Source of the DNA: Clostridium magnum DSM 2767
Lineage (GTDB): Bacteria > Bacillota > Clostridia > Clostridiales > Clostridiaceae
DNA: 60,512 nt
NCBI RefSeq assembly: GCF_001623875.1
Contig: NZ_LWAE01000015.1
Span: 1-60,512, forward strand
Reading direction: 5' to 3'
Translations under genes and position numbers: made by a program
The notes under the pieces: generated by a model
Told to the model about the DNA's origin: nothing
Databases searched by the model: none
Seen by the model: only the letters and a program-made list of their open reading frames with translations
Shown here: in pieces, positions 6,988 to 14,549 of the stretch
Numbering within the stretch: position 1 is the first letter of the stretch
Layout of the letters: each line of letters starts with the position of its first letter

Positions 6988-7137
6988 TTGGATATAAAAG
7001 CTATGATTGAAAAAGTTAGAGAAGAAATGAATGAGTGTATTAGACTATATGATCTTATGGATATAAGAACAGTTAGAAAGTCTCAGGAGCTAGATGTACT
7101 GCTTAATATTTATAATGGACAAATGGTATGTGCTTAG
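6988..7137 (+). CDS. Spo0E-like aspartyl-phosphate phosphatase, 49 aa
   Basis: The family is short (about 50-90 residues) and forms a two-helix hairpin with the signature SQELD in helix 2. Here helix 1 is IEKVREEMNECIRLYDLMD and helix 2 carries KSQELDVLLNIYN. Family members remove phosphate from Spo0A~P and delay sporulation. The TTG start at 6988 has AAAAAGGAG eight bases upstream; a longer upstream reading lacks a site and overlaps the previous gene. Carried in a phage early operon, it may stop the host sporulating (inference). Second copy 58663-58812. Confidence 0.75.
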   Translation: MDIKAMIEKVREEMNECIRLYDLMDIRTVRKSQELDVLLNIYNGQMVCA

Positions 7138-7271
7138 AAGATTGGATAGAAGAATTACTAAAGCTCTATGAAAAAGGATATGTATTCTGGGAAGCGTTAG
7201 AAATAATTAAGGAAAGAATGGAGGATGAGAATGGTAAGACTATTTGTACTAAAGAAGGTAAAAGGACATGA
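7128..7271 (+). CDS. Hypothetical 47-aa helical protein
   Basis: ATG at 7128 overlaps the end of the Spo0E-like gene, so translation is probably coupled. The product is MCLEDWIEELLKLYEKGYVF followed by a charged helix; it overlaps the start of the MazG-like gene. Weak ribosome binding site and no family known, so moderate support. Second copy 58803-58946. Confidence 0.4.
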   Translation: MCLEDWIEELLKLYEKGYVFWEALEIIKERMEDENGKTICTKEGKRT

Positions 7272-7548
7272 CGGCAAAGTAATTGATAATACAAAAGTTA
7301 CCTGGGAATACTGGAAGAAAAAATTAAAAGAAGAGGTAGAAGAACTTATAGAGGCAATAGATTTAAATGACAAAACAAAAATAATGGAAGAGGTATTAGA
7401 TGTAATACAGGTTGGAGTAGGAATGGTGTACAAGCTATTTAAAGAAGGCATGATTATAGAGCAAGGCATACACAGACACAATAAAAAGCTAACCAACAGA
7501 TGGTGTGAAGTTGCTGCAACTATTAGGTTACACATTACCAAAAATTAA
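7231..7548 (+). CDS. MazG-like nucleotide pyrophosphohydrolase, 105 aa
   Basis: It has the all-alpha NTP pyrophosphatase pattern: EEVEELIEAI at about residues 33-42 (EExxE metal ligands) and EEVLDVIQV at about 54-62 (ExxD). Such enzymes hydrolyse (d)NTPs or related nucleotides, and phages use them to clean nucleotide pools or lower alarmone levels. The ATG at 7231 is preferred over the one at 7225 because GGAGG ends directly at 7224. Second copy 58906-59223. Confidence 0.7.
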   Translation: MVRLFVLKKVKGHDGKVIDNTKVTWEYWKKKLKEEVEELIEAIDLNDKTKIMEEVLDVIQVGVGMVYKLFKEGMIIEQGIHRHNKKLTNRWCEVAATIRLHITKN

Positions 7549-7567
7549 AGAGTAGGAGGAATACAAT

Positions 7568-7963
7568 ATGCCAGAAAAAATGTTAAATTTAGAAACTCTC
7601 GCTGGTGGTGGATTTGCAGAAAGAGTTAATCAAGCTATAAAGGAGGTAATGGAGAATATATCAGATCCTAATACACCATGGAAAACAAAAAGAAAAGTAA
7701 CAATTGATATGGTGTTTGAATCAAAAGAGGATAGAGACATAACAAACATAGATATTGTTACAAAAGTAAAACTAGCTCCAAAAGAATCTATACACACGAA
7801 GATACTGATAGATAGGAACTTAGATGGTGAAATAATAGGAGCTGAATTTAAAAAGCAGTTACCAGGACAACAGGCGATTAAAGTAGACTCTGAAACTGGA
7901 GAAGTTTTAGAACCTAAGCAAGAATCCAAGGAAGATCTAGAAGGGTTAAAATTAGTAAAATAA
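7568..7963 (+). CDS. Conserved phage protein often labelled replication terminator protein, 131 aa
   Basis: LETLAGGGFAERVNQAIKEV at the start and NISDPNTPWKTKRKVTIDMV next are characteristic of a conserved Firmicutes phage family commonly annotated as replication terminator protein. The family name is weakly supported biochemically. It always sits near phage replication genes, as here. The copy at 59243 is frameshifted at the contig end. Confidence 0.65.
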   Translation: MPEKMLNLETLAGGGFAERVNQAIKEVMENISDPNTPWKTKRKVTIDMVFESKEDRDITNIDIVTKVKLAPKESIHTKILIDRNLDGEIIGAEFKKQLPGQQAIKVDSETGEVLEPKQESKEDLEGLKLVK

Positions 7964-7986
7964 TTAAATTTTAGGAGGAATTCAAT

Positions 7987-8697
7987 ATGTTTAATAAAGA
8001 GAGTTTAGAGTATTTGGTAGCTTTAGGAGAAGTAAAATTACTAGAAATTGATGGACAGCAATATTCAACAAAGGCACTTCATAGAGTAATGGAGCCGGAG
8101 CCAGCAGCATTAAAAACAACAACACTAACAGCATTAGTAGATTATATCAAATCTGATTTTGATATTAAGGCAAGTAGTAAATTATTAATACATGTAATAA
8201 GTCCTGAGAAAGTAGCATTGTATTCAGAATTACGTTCAGATGCAGAAAGGGAATCTTATATTACATGTGAGGCTTTACTACCGGACAATATCGTTTTTGA
8301 TAGATTCATAGATACAGAACAATTCAATATAATGCTTCAATCATCATTTGTGGAAAATAAAGATAGAACACTTCTTTTAAAAGTAACAGGATGTGTAAAG
8401 GACAGTGCAATTAAGGAAATTGGTGATGACGGAGTGAGTCAAGCAGCTACAATCAAAACTGGAGTAGCAAGTGTAAATGATGTAGTAGTTCCTAATCCAG
8501 TAATACTTGCACCGTATAGAACATTCCCGGAAATAGTACAGCCAGAATCAAAGTTTATATTCAGAATGCAAAGTGGACCACGTGCAGCACTCTTTGAAGC
8601 TGATGGTGGTGCTTGGAGAAACGAAGCAATGGGCAAAATTAAAAAATTCCTAGAAGATCAACTTCAAGGTGTAGAAAACATAAAAGTTATATCCTAA
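7987..8697 (+). CDS. Conserved phage early protein of unknown function, 236 aa
   Basis: A well-formed alpha/beta protein after TTAGGAGGAATTC. It has no catalytic motif that I recognise. Its place directly after the previous conserved protein, and before a hairpin, marks the end of the replication sub-operon. It resembles conserved prophage proteins of Clostridium seen next to recombination genes. The copy at 59663 has a one-base deletion. Confidence 0.65.
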   Translation: MFNKESLEYLVALGEVKLLEIDGQQYSTKALHRVMEPEPAALKTTTLTALVDYIKSDFDIKASSKLLIHVISPEKVALYSELRSDAERESYITCEALLPDNIVFDRFIDTEQFNIMLQSSFVENKDRTLLLKVTGCVKDSAIKEIGDDGVSQAATIKTGVASVNDVVVPNPVILAPYRTFPEIVQPESKFIFRMQSGPRAALFEADGGAWRNEAMGKIKKFLEDQLQGVENIKVIS

Positions 8698-8708
8698 TTT
8701 AATAAAAT

Positions 8709-8740
8709 GGACAGGTTAGAGGTTAATAGCTAACTTGTCC
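8709..8740 (+). terminator. Hairpin closing the replication sub-operon
   Basis: GGACAGGTTAG (8709-8719) pairs with CTAACTTGTCC (8730-8740) with one G-T pair and a 10-base loop. No T-run follows, so it may attenuate or protect the message and not stop transcription fully. Confidence 0.5.
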
Positions 8741-8775
8741 TATAAATACAATTATTTAAATTAAGGAAGTTAAAA

Positions 8776-8973
8776 ATGAGTGAAAAGATTAATAACAAAG
8801 AGCTTTTACAAGAGTTAATAAATACCTTTGATGAATTAATAGAATATGCCATGTATATGAAAATGGTAACTAAATACGATGCTGGAAAGAATCCTAATTT
8901 ATTACTAGATGCATGTAAGCTGATTGTAAAAGTCAAGGAGAGTGGATTATATGATAAAAAGGAATCTAAATAA
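8776..8973 (+). CDS. Hypothetical helical protein, 65 aa
   Basis: Acidic helical protein (EKINNKELLQELINTFDELI) with a C-terminal helix KLIVKVKESGLYDKKESK. AAGGAAG precedes the ATG. No family recognised. The window ends inside the second copy of this gene. Confidence 0.6.
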   Translation: MSEKINNKELLQELINTFDELIEYAMYMKMVTKYDAGKNPNLLLDACKLIVKVKESGLYDKKESK

Positions 8974-9151
8974 AAAACAAGTTAGTACTTTGAAAGAATT
9001 AATTCATAATCATTTACATGAAATTTTAACTGATAAGGAAAAGGCAACTAAAACTTTTGAAAAGATAAAAAAATATGGAGTTAAAACAATACCGGAAGCA
9101 ATTCAACTTTATAAAGAAAATAGACATGCTTTAGAAGCAATGGGGGTCTAA
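8951..9151 (+). CDS. Hypothetical basic helical protein, 66 aa
   Basis: ATG at 8951 is ten bases after AAGGAG; the in-frame GTG at 8942 is too close to that site. The product is Lys/His-rich (KELIHNHLHEILTDKEKATK) and probably all-helical. It overlaps the previous gene by 23 bases and the next begins two bases after it. Function unknown. Confidence 0.6.
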   Translation: MIKRNLNKKQVSTLKELIHNHLHEILTDKEKATKTFEKIKKYGVKTIPEAIQLYKENRHALEAMGV

Positions 9152-9152
9152 T

Positions 9153-9380
9153 ATGTTAAAAGATATTATTATAACAGTCTTAGTATCACAGGGGTTTATT
9201 GGTACAGTTCTAGCCTACAAAAATTATAAAGAATTAAGAGAACTTAAGACTAAGATCAATAAATCTACTGGAATTGCACAAGAAGTGAAGGTGACAGTAG
9301 ATAGTGCTGGGAAAAATATATCCGAAGAGATAAGAAAGCAAATTTATAATCTCTCGTTTATGGGTATAAAGATGAAATAG
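9153..9380 (+). CDS. Small membrane-anchored protein, 75 aa
   Basis: One hydrophobic N-terminal segment (IIITVLVSQGFIGTVLAY) is followed by a charged, probably coiled cytoplasmic part. A GGGGG-containing site lies upstream. No family recognised. Confidence 0.55.
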   Translation: MLKDIIITVLVSQGFIGTVLAYKNYKELRELKTKINKSTGIAQEVKVTVDSAGKNISEEIRKQIYNLSFMGIKMK

Positions 9381-9430
9381 TTAGTATCTGAAAAAAGTAA
9401 CAAGAATCATAAGGTGAAAGGAGAGTATTT

Positions 9431-9976
9431 ATGAATAAAATTTTATTTATCGATACAGAAACCGGGGGACTTGATCCAGAAAAACATAGTTTACTTACGG
9501 TTGCATTTGTAGCATACCAAGATGGTGAAATAAAAGAAGCAGCAGAATGGAGAGTTAAGAATAAGGATTATGTTGTAAACACTGAGGCTCTTAAGATTAA
9601 TAACATAGATTTAGTTGAACATGATAGTAAAGCCCAAGGGAAAGATTTTGTTGTTAGAGAAATGATTGAGTTCATTAAAGAAGCTTTTGGGGAAGAAAAA
9701 CCTGTAATTGCAGGACATAATATAAATTTTGATATTAATTTTTTATCAAAGCTTTTTAAGGAATGCAAAGAATTTTGGCCTAAGTATGCTTCACATAGAA
9801 CACTAGATACTTGCGGAATAATTAGGTTTTTATATCATTCGGGCAAAATTACAGAAGATGTAGCAGCATCAGATAAGGCGTTTAAGTATTTTAATATAAA
9901 AGTACCAGAGCGACACACTGCTTACGGTGATGTGTGTGCAACTATTGAACTTTATAAATTATTATTAAAAATATGA
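9431..9976 (+). CDS. DnaQ-like 3'-5' exonuclease (DEDDh), 181 aa
   Basis: All exonuclease motifs are visible: ExoI FIDTETGGLDP (D7, E9), ExoII GHNINFDINFL at about 97-107, and ExoIII HTAYGDVCAT at about 163-172 with the catalytic His and Asp. These enzymes trim DNA 3' ends for proofreading or repair. No polymerase domain is attached, so it acts as a stand-alone exonuclease in phage replication. Confidence 0.85.
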   Translation: MNKILFIDTETGGLDPEKHSLLTVAFVAYQDGEIKEAAEWRVKNKDYVVNTEALKINNIDLVEHDSKAQGKDFVVREMIEFIKEAFGEEKPVIAGHNINFDINFLSKLFKECKEFWPKYASHRTLDTCGIIRFLYHSGKITEDVAASDKAFKYFNIKVPERHTAYGDVCATIELYKLLLKI

Positions 9977-10065
9977 TAACATCACGTCATAAATATTTGA
10001 CTAAATTAAGTTAAAAAGTAAAGAGAAAATACAAAATAAATTAAAAAAGTAAAGAAGGTGCGAAC

Positions 10066-10229
10066 ATGAAAAGCTATGCTGGCTTCAGAAAAGTTATTGG
10101 TTTAAAAGGTCCAGAGATTGAAAAGTTAACCGGATATACAAAGCTAAGAAAATTCAGGAAGAGACAAAAGCTTATGAGGAGAGAATGAATAAGCTTAGAG
10201 AGCTACAGGAAAAGTTTAAGGGGGAATAG
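10066..10229 (+). pseudogene. Small coiled-coil phage gene, probably frameshifted
   Basis: From the ATG after GAAGGTG the frame reads MKSYAGFRKVIGLKGPEIEK... and stops at 10188 after 40 residues with a strangely basic tail. Adding one A in the acaaag stretch near 10140 would give a natural 54-residue ending, AKKIQEETKAYEERMNKLRE then LQEKFKGE, stopping at 10227-10229, three bases before the next gene. A homopolymer sequencing error or a true mutation are equally possible. Confidence 0.5.
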
Positions 10230-10231
10230 GT

Positions 10232-10411
10232 ATGGCTATTAATATGTTGTGCATGAACAGTGATTGCAAATACTACTGGGAAGATATGTGTACCAGAAAT
10301 GTTAACGAAGAAAAAATTGTAATCAGTCCTCACGGATGTTGCGAAACGTTTGAAGAAGGTATCAGTGAATGGTATGAGAAATCTGAAGGCTGTAACGCTG
10401 AAGAATTATAA
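10232..10411 (+). CDS. Cys-rich small protein, 59 aa
   Basis: Six cysteines (C7, C12, C20, C36, C37, C54) in an acidic protein, in the pattern C..SDCKYYWEDMC...HGCC common in phage-borne clostridial proteins. GGGGGAATAGGT precedes the ATG. Probably zinc-binding; function unknown. Confidence 0.6.
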   Translation: MAINMLCMNSDCKYYWEDMCTRNVNEEKIVISPHGCCETFEEGISEWYEKSEGCNAEEL

Positions 10412-10432
10412 AATGGAAATGAGGTGGATAAT

Positions 10433-10765
10433 ATGAATTTAGAATTTAAAACTTATCAGTTAAAAGAAGGAACTAGAAACTACAATCAATTAATCGAAAA
10501 AGGTAAATTACACAATGAATTTATAATAATTGGTGAGGAAATGGTTGAGGGGTATGCTGATTGTTACAAGGCAATTCCTTCCTCTGATGATGGACTTAAA
10601 TTAATTAGTGCATTGAACCTGGATGAACAATCAATGAAAATACCTAAAGATGAATTAGAACTCAAAAAAGATGATCTTCCAGGTATTGAAACCTCTGAAT
10701 TTAATATACCTAAAGAATATTTAACAGTTGATATTATAGAGGATATTCAAAGGTTAAATTCATAA
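10433..10765 (+). CDS. Hypothetical acidic protein, 110 aa
   Basis: It starts MNLEFKTYQLKEGTRNYNQL, similar to the start of the zinc-ribbon protein at 516, but the C-terminal zinc ribbon is absent here. The ATG at 10433 is used because GAGGTG lies at good distance. No catalytic residues are evident. Confidence 0.6.
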   Translation: MNLEFKTYQLKEGTRNYNQLIEKGKLHNEFIIIGEEMVEGYADCYKAIPSSDDGLKLISALNLDEQSMKIPKDELELKKDDLPGIETSEFNIPKEYLTVDIIEDIQRLNS

Positions 10766-10786
10766 AGTGGTAATGGAGGAGTTTAA

Positions 10787-11113
10787 ATGTTGAGAATAAT
10801 AAAGGTTGAAGAAGTTGACATGTATGGATTTGAAGGTAATACAAAGTATTTTAAGTCCTTAAATAGAGCTAAAAAGTATTTTAAAGAACTAATAAAATCA
10901 CACAAAGATGATTTGGCAAAGGAAGACCTTAGTTATCTAGGAAAGCCATTGGTATACTCTGATAACAGCACTAAAATAGTTAAAAATAAACCAGGAATAA
11001 GGAATAAAAGTGCAAGCATGGAATGCTGGTATAGTTCCGAAACTGACTGTGGAACAGAATGGGATACTCATGTTATTACAGTTAACTTAGAAGAGATATT
11101 AATAGAAAATTAA
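10787..11113 (+). CDS. Hypothetical phage protein, 108 aa
   Basis: Begins LRIIKVEEVDMYGFEGNTKY with a helical lysine-rich second part and a WDTHVITVNLEEI ending that looks like a beta strand pair. TGGAGGAG precedes the ATG. Not recognised. Confidence 0.6.
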   Translation: MLRIIKVEEVDMYGFEGNTKYFKSLNRAKKYFKELIKSHKDDLAKEDLSYLGKPLVYSDNSTKIVKNKPGIRNKSASMECWYSSETDCGTEWDTHVITVNLEEILIEN

Positions 11114-11166
11114 TAGCGTATTCTGAAAAAAAGGCGAAGCAAATAAATGTGAAGGAGATAAAAAAT

Positions 11167-11532
11167 ATGGAGTGGTCAACAGAATTACCTGAAAGCGTAA
11201 TACAAAATTGCCTTTTGACATGGCAAAGAGATGATGGAAGTCGATATATAACATTAAATGCAATTCTTCCAAACGAAAAAAGACATGGAATTATTGCATA
11301 TATGCCAATTAAACATTTTATCAATGATAACACAGGCTGGAAGTCTGAATTTAAAGGTGATGATTTACCGAAAAAAAACGGTTATTATTTATGTTGTAGT
11401 GATAGACCTCCTGCTGTAAGTCTGTATTGGTTTGATGCTAAAAAATGTACTTTTGGCGGTAGTGATAAAATTATTGCTTTTATGGATGTTCCAAAGCCAT
11501 ACTTGGGTAAAAATATGTTAAAAATTAAATAA
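11167..11532 (+). CDS. DUF551-like phage protein, 121 aa
   Basis: The C-terminal half has the layout of DUF551 proteins: a W.......LP.KNGYYL strand, aromatic turns and IIAFMDVPKPY at the end. The ATG at 11167 follows AAGGAGATA; an upstream GTG overlaps that site. The family is frequent in phage early regions and has no known role. Confidence 0.55.
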   Translation: MEWSTELPESVIQNCLLTWQRDDGSRYITLNAILPNEKRHGIIAYMPIKHFINDNTGWKSEFKGDDLPKKNGYYLCCSDRPPAVSLYWFDAKKCTFGGSDKIIAFMDVPKPYLGKNMLKIK

Positions 11533-11552
11533 TTATCTTCGTAATACAACTA

Positions 11553-11576
11553 TTAAATCAGTGAGAAATTTTACCA
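11553..11576 (+). repeat. Intergenic repeat A, copy 1
   Basis: TTAAATCAGTGAGAAATTTT followed by ACCA, identical to 12664-12687. Both are preceded by AATACAA and lie 20-30 bases before a start codon. Confidence 0.7.
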
Positions 11577-11603
11577 TAGGTATTAATAATGGGAGGGTTA
11601 AAA

Positions 11604-12125
11604 ATGTATAAGTGTATTAAAGGGTTTGCATTGGAAAAGTGCGACGATGATGGTTTTACTATAGAGGGTGAATATACAACTATAGAAAAAGGTTCCACTT
11701 GGTATATTCCAGAGGATAAGGATTATAGACTTATTGGTGGAGAAATAAGACTTGAAGAAGATAAGCCAGATGAGATTCATTGGATTGAAATATCAAAAGA
11801 GACATTAGAAGAACACTTCAGAAAACAGCCAGTTTGTTTTATACCTAATAATGATATTTATCCTTTGTGTAAAGCAAAAAGAAATAGATGCAATGAAGTA
11901 TTTATTACTTGCCAGACTTGTAACCTATATGAAGGTATGAATGATAAGTGTAAGGTTATGGGTACAGATTATTGTAAAAATGAATGTCCTATAGGTAAAG
12001 AAGCTAGAGAAACAGAAGAAAAAACAGATACTCCTAGAAGGATAGATGTAACTAGATTAAATAGAATAGCAGAAGAACATGGACTTTACGGAAACAAAAT
12101 ATCGGATTATTTACCAAGAAAATAA
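11604..12125 (+). CDS. Cys-rich hypothetical protein, 173 aa
   Basis: The N-terminal half (MYKCIKGFALEKCDDDGFTI...GSTWYIPED) resembles a small beta-barrel found in clostridial phage proteins. The middle holds a dense cysteine cluster (CKAKRNRC...CQTCNLYEG...CKVMG...CKNECPIG), likely one or two zinc sites, and the tail is charged. The ATG at 11604 follows GGGAGGG. Function unknown. Confidence 0.6.
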   Translation: MYKCIKGFALEKCDDDGFTIEGEYTTIEKGSTWYIPEDKDYRLIGGEIRLEEDKPDEIHWIEISKETLEEHFRKQPVCFIPNNDIYPLCKAKRNRCNEVFITCQTCNLYEGMNDKCKVMGTDYCKNECPIGKEARETEEKTDTPRRIDVTRLNRIAEEHGLYGNKISDYLPRK

Positions 12126-12170
12126 ATCAAATTATCCATATATACAGATAATACGCTAATTAAGCAAAGC
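12126..12170 (+). repeat. Intergenic repeat B, copy 1
   Basis: ATCAAATTATCCATATATAC, then GATAATACGCTAATTAAGCA, AAGCA. Close relatives are at 13968-14013 and, in part, 15328-15354. Each lies in the gap after one accessory gene and before the next. Confidence 0.65.
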
Positions 12171-12202
12171 AAAAATTTTGACTTAATTGTGAAAGGAGAA
12201 TA

Positions 12203-12259
12203 TTGATAATTATGTGTACTAAAAAGTTAACGAAAGGATGTATTGAATATGGATATTAA
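12203..12259 (+). CDS. Possible 18-aa leader peptide
   Basis: TTG at 12203 after GAAAGGAG encodes MIIMCTKKLTKGCIEYGY and ends inside the first codons of the next gene. This may couple translation, or be incidental. Confidence 0.3.
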   Translation: MIIMCTKKLTKGCIEYGY

Positions 12260-12644
12260 AGAATTTGCTAATTTACTGTCTGGAAGACAGTACGGAAAGG
12301 AAATTACAAAGGAAGAAGAACAACTTGCTAAAGAATTTGGATTTGTAGTTGTTTTTGGCTATTCAGATGATGTTGTTATATTTGAGGGAGCAATTAGCGA
12401 TGAAGCAGGATGTTATGAAGGTAGAGAAATATATATTGATTCTAACGGTATATTTGAAGGGTGTGAGTGCGAGTGTAAGTATTCAATATTGGCAAAAGAA
12501 AAGGCAAAAGCTATTGAAGCAATTTGGGGCAAAGAATACTCATGGGAATATAAAACCTCTATTCCTCATGAAACATTTGAGATTTTCGAAGATGGTGAAA
12601 AATATTGTAGAGGAATTGTTTTTGATATAAAAGATTTAACCTAA
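12249..12644 (+). CDS. Conserved clostridial phage protein, 131 aa
   Basis: FANLLSGRQYGKEITKEEEQ, then LAKEFGFVVVFGYSDDVVIF, is a pattern familiar from clostridial phage early regions. It has an ECECECK cysteine patch and a C-terminal EIFEDGEKYCRGIVFDI. No enzyme fold is known to me for the family. It directly precedes the methyltransferase. Confidence 0.6.
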   Translation: MDIKEFANLLSGRQYGKEITKEEEQLAKEFGFVVVFGYSDDVVIFEGAISDEAGCYEGREIYIDSNGIFEGCECECKYSILAKEKAKAIEAIWGKEYSWEYKTSIPHETFEIFEDGEKYCRGIVFDIKDLT

Positions 12645-12663
12645 TTGTGTCACAATACAAAAA

Positions 12664-12687
12664 TTAAATCAGTGAGAAATTTTACCA
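12664..12687 (+). repeat. Intergenic repeat A, copy 2
   Basis: Exact match to 11553-11576, here about 20 bases upstream of the methyltransferase start. Confidence 0.7.
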
Positions 12688-12705
12688 GAGAGTGAGGGTG
12701 ATAAG

Positions 12706-13965
12706 GTGAGTCAATTGAGTATTTTTGATGAAGTTATAGTGGATAATTTTGCTGGTGGTGGAGGAGCTAGTACAGGTATGGAACTTGCGACAGGGTATTC
12801 AGTTTATATAGCTATTAATCATGATCCAGAAGCTATTAAAATGCATAAAACCAATCATCCAACAACCAAGCATTATTGTGAATCGGTTTGGGATGTAGAT
12901 ATAAGAAAAGCAGTACAAGGGCGTCCGGTGGGATTAGCTTGGTTTTCTCCAGATTGTAAGCATTTTAGTAAGGCCAAAGGAGGAAAACCTGTTGAAAAGA
13001 AGGTAAGAGGACTTGCATGGGTAGCGATTAAGTGGGCAGGAACTGTAAGGCCAAGAGTAATTATTCTTGAGAATGTAGAAGAGTTCCAAACCTGGGGGCC
13101 TATAGATAATGGAAAACCTATAGAAAAAGAAAAAGGTAGAACATTTAAAAGTTTCATAAATGCCTTTAAACACTTAGGATATAAAGTTAAATATAAAGAG
13201 TTGGTAGCTGCGGACTATGGAGCACCAACTACTAGAAAAAGATTTTTCTTAATAGCTAGATGTGATGGAAAACCAATTAAGTGGCCAGAGTCGACACATG
13301 GAGAAGGTAAATTACCATATGTTCCGGCAAGCAGCATAATTGATTGGAGTATACCAGTACCTAGTATTTTCAATAGGAAAAAGCCATTAGTAGAAAATAC
13401 ATTAATAAGAATTGCAAGGGGCATTCAAAAATATGTAATTGAGGATGAACCTTATGTAATTAATGATACAGCATACTTCTTAAGCCATTACTACACACAC
13501 CAGGGAACTGAAACTAGATGTAGCAGCCTAAGAGAGCCAATAGCAACAATACCTACACAAAATAGATTTGGATTAGTATCAGTTAAACTACAGGATATAA
13601 AGTTACCTATGAAAGATAGTGTGTATGCCTTTCTCACTAAATACTACGGTTCAGATACAGGCCAAAGCTTAAATGGACCTATTCACACTATTACAACTAA
13701 GGACAGGTTTGGTTTAGTGGTAGTTAGAGGGAAAGATTATAAAATAGCAGATGTTGGATTAAGAATGCTTACTGCTAGAGAGTTATTCAATGGAATGGGT
13801 TTTCCTAAAAATTATATTATAGATCACGATTATACTGGTAAGAAGTATCCAACAACACAGCAAAAAGCAAGATGTGGGAATGCAGTAGTGCCTACATTAG
13901 CAAAGGTTTTAGTGGAGGCTAATACACCAGAACTATGTAAAGATAAGGTTAGAGAAGCAATTTAA
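12706..13965 (+). CDS. DNA (cytosine-5) methyltransferase, 419 aa
   Basis: Motif I FAGGGGASTGME (about 14-25) binds S-adenosylmethionine. Motif IV is SPDCKHFSKAKGG (about 82-94) with the catalytic Cys; it has PDC where most enzymes have PPC. Motif VI is ENVEEF (about 122-127), motif VIII YGAPTTRKRFFLIAR (about 170-184) and motif X GNAVVP near the end. The target-recognition region holds two related segments (FLSHYYTHQGTET...RFGLV and FLTKYYGSDTGQ...RFGLV). No cognate restriction enzyme is nearby, so it is an orphan enzyme, probably shielding phage DNA. Confidence 0.9.
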   Translation: MSQLSIFDEVIVDNFAGGGGASTGMELATGYSVYIAINHDPEAIKMHKTNHPTTKHYCESVWDVDIRKAVQGRPVGLAWFSPDCKHFSKAKGGKPVEKKVRGLAWVAIKWAGTVRPRVIILENVEEFQTWGPIDNGKPIEKEKGRTFKSFINAFKHLGYKVKYKELVAADYGAPTTRKRFFLIARCDGKPIKWPESTHGEGKLPYVPASSIIDWSIPVPSIFNRKKPLVENTLIRIARGIQKYVIEDEPYVINDTAYFLSHYYTHQGTETRCSSLREPIATIPTQNRFGLVSVKLQDIKLPMKDSVYAFLTKYYGSDTGQSLNGPIHTITTKDRFGLVVVRGKDYKIADVGLRMLTARELFNGMGFPKNYIIDHDYTGKKYPTTQQKARCGNAVVPTLAKVLVEANTPELCKDKVREAI

Positions 13966-13967
13966 GT

Positions 13968-14013
13968 ATCAAATTATCTATATATACAAATAAAACGGTG
14001 ATTAAGCAAAGCA
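13968..14013 (+). repeat. Intergenic repeat B, copy 2
   Basis: ATCAAATTATCTATATATAC ... GGTGATTAAGCAAAGCA, clearly related to 12126-12170, in the gap after the methyltransferase. Confidence 0.65.
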
Positions 14014-14036
14014 TTCATTAAACGAAGGAGAGGTTT

Positions 14037-14264
14037 ATGAAGAATATTGAATTTCAAAAAGGTGAAGGAACTTTAAAAGTGCAAGAACGTAAAGATGGCA
14101 TAAAAATTAGCTATGTTTGCATAGATGATTATGCTGCAAAAGAATTGTCTACAGATGATTTGATGAAAATATTAGGATATGAAATAAAAGTAAAAATATG
14201 CAAAATAACTAGTGCAAAATGTAGTGAATGTATTCCAGTATGCAGTAGTTGGAAGATTGAATAG
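14037..14264 (+). CDS. Hypothetical small protein, 75 aa
   Basis: Beta-rich first half (FQKGEGTLKVQERKDGIKIS) and a C-terminal cysteine set (CKITSAKCSECIPVC) that may bind zinc. GAAGGAGAGG precedes the ATG. Function unknown. Confidence 0.6.
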   Translation: MKNIEFQKGEGTLKVQERKDGIKISYVCIDDYAAKELSTDDLMKILGYEIKVKICKITSAKCSECIPVCSSWKIE

Positions 14265-14292
14265 TACAACAAATCATGAAAGGAGAAAGGTT

Positions 14293-14502
14293 ATGAAAGT
14301 AGTAGTTAGTAATATTCCTAAAGATAAGTTTTCAAAATTACAGACAGAAATACTTAGAGTACTTATTAATAATGGGTTTGAGAATGTTGACACGTTGACA
14401 ATTGAAGATGGATTAAGTTGTGAGTTTTTAGGACATGAACTTGAAATTAAAATAGATAAAAGTAGAAGACCAGCAGTTACTTCATCCAGTGCATGTGGTT
14501 AA
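14293..14502 (+). CDS. Hypothetical small protein, 69 aa
   Basis: The ATG at 14293 follows GAAAGGAGAAAGG; a longer reading begins inside the previous gene without a site. The protein (KVVVSNIPKDKFSKLQTEIL...) has an alternating strand/helix pattern. Not recognised. Confidence 0.55.
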   Translation: MKVVVSNIPKDKFSKLQTEILRVLINNGFENVDTLTIEDGLSCEFLGHELEIKIDKSRRPAVTSSSACG

Positions 14503-14549
14503 TCCCAAAATTTAATCAAGCCCAAATTTTAACGGTCGGAGGGATGAAG

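Larger units (their letters stand above)
1..8839. repeat. Terminal redundancy, left copy
   Basis: Same sequence as 51672-60512. The offset is constant at 51675 through the interior, for example base 213 matches 51888 and 5315 matches 56990. The only differences are small indels within about 200 bases of the left end and about 1 kb of the right end. This is how a circular molecule looks when the assembler runs past its start. A true tandem duplication or a headful concatemer is possible but less likely. Confidence 0.93.

Noticed and set aside
6847..7137. A 96-residue reading that includes the Spo0E-like protein
   Set aside because: Its first 47 codons overlap a better-supported gene (6837-6971) in another frame and have no ribosome binding site; the TTG at 6988 has an excellent one.
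12349..12630. A 93-codon ORF within the gene at 12249
   Set aside because: It overlaps a conserved phage gene in another frame and lacks a ribosome binding site.
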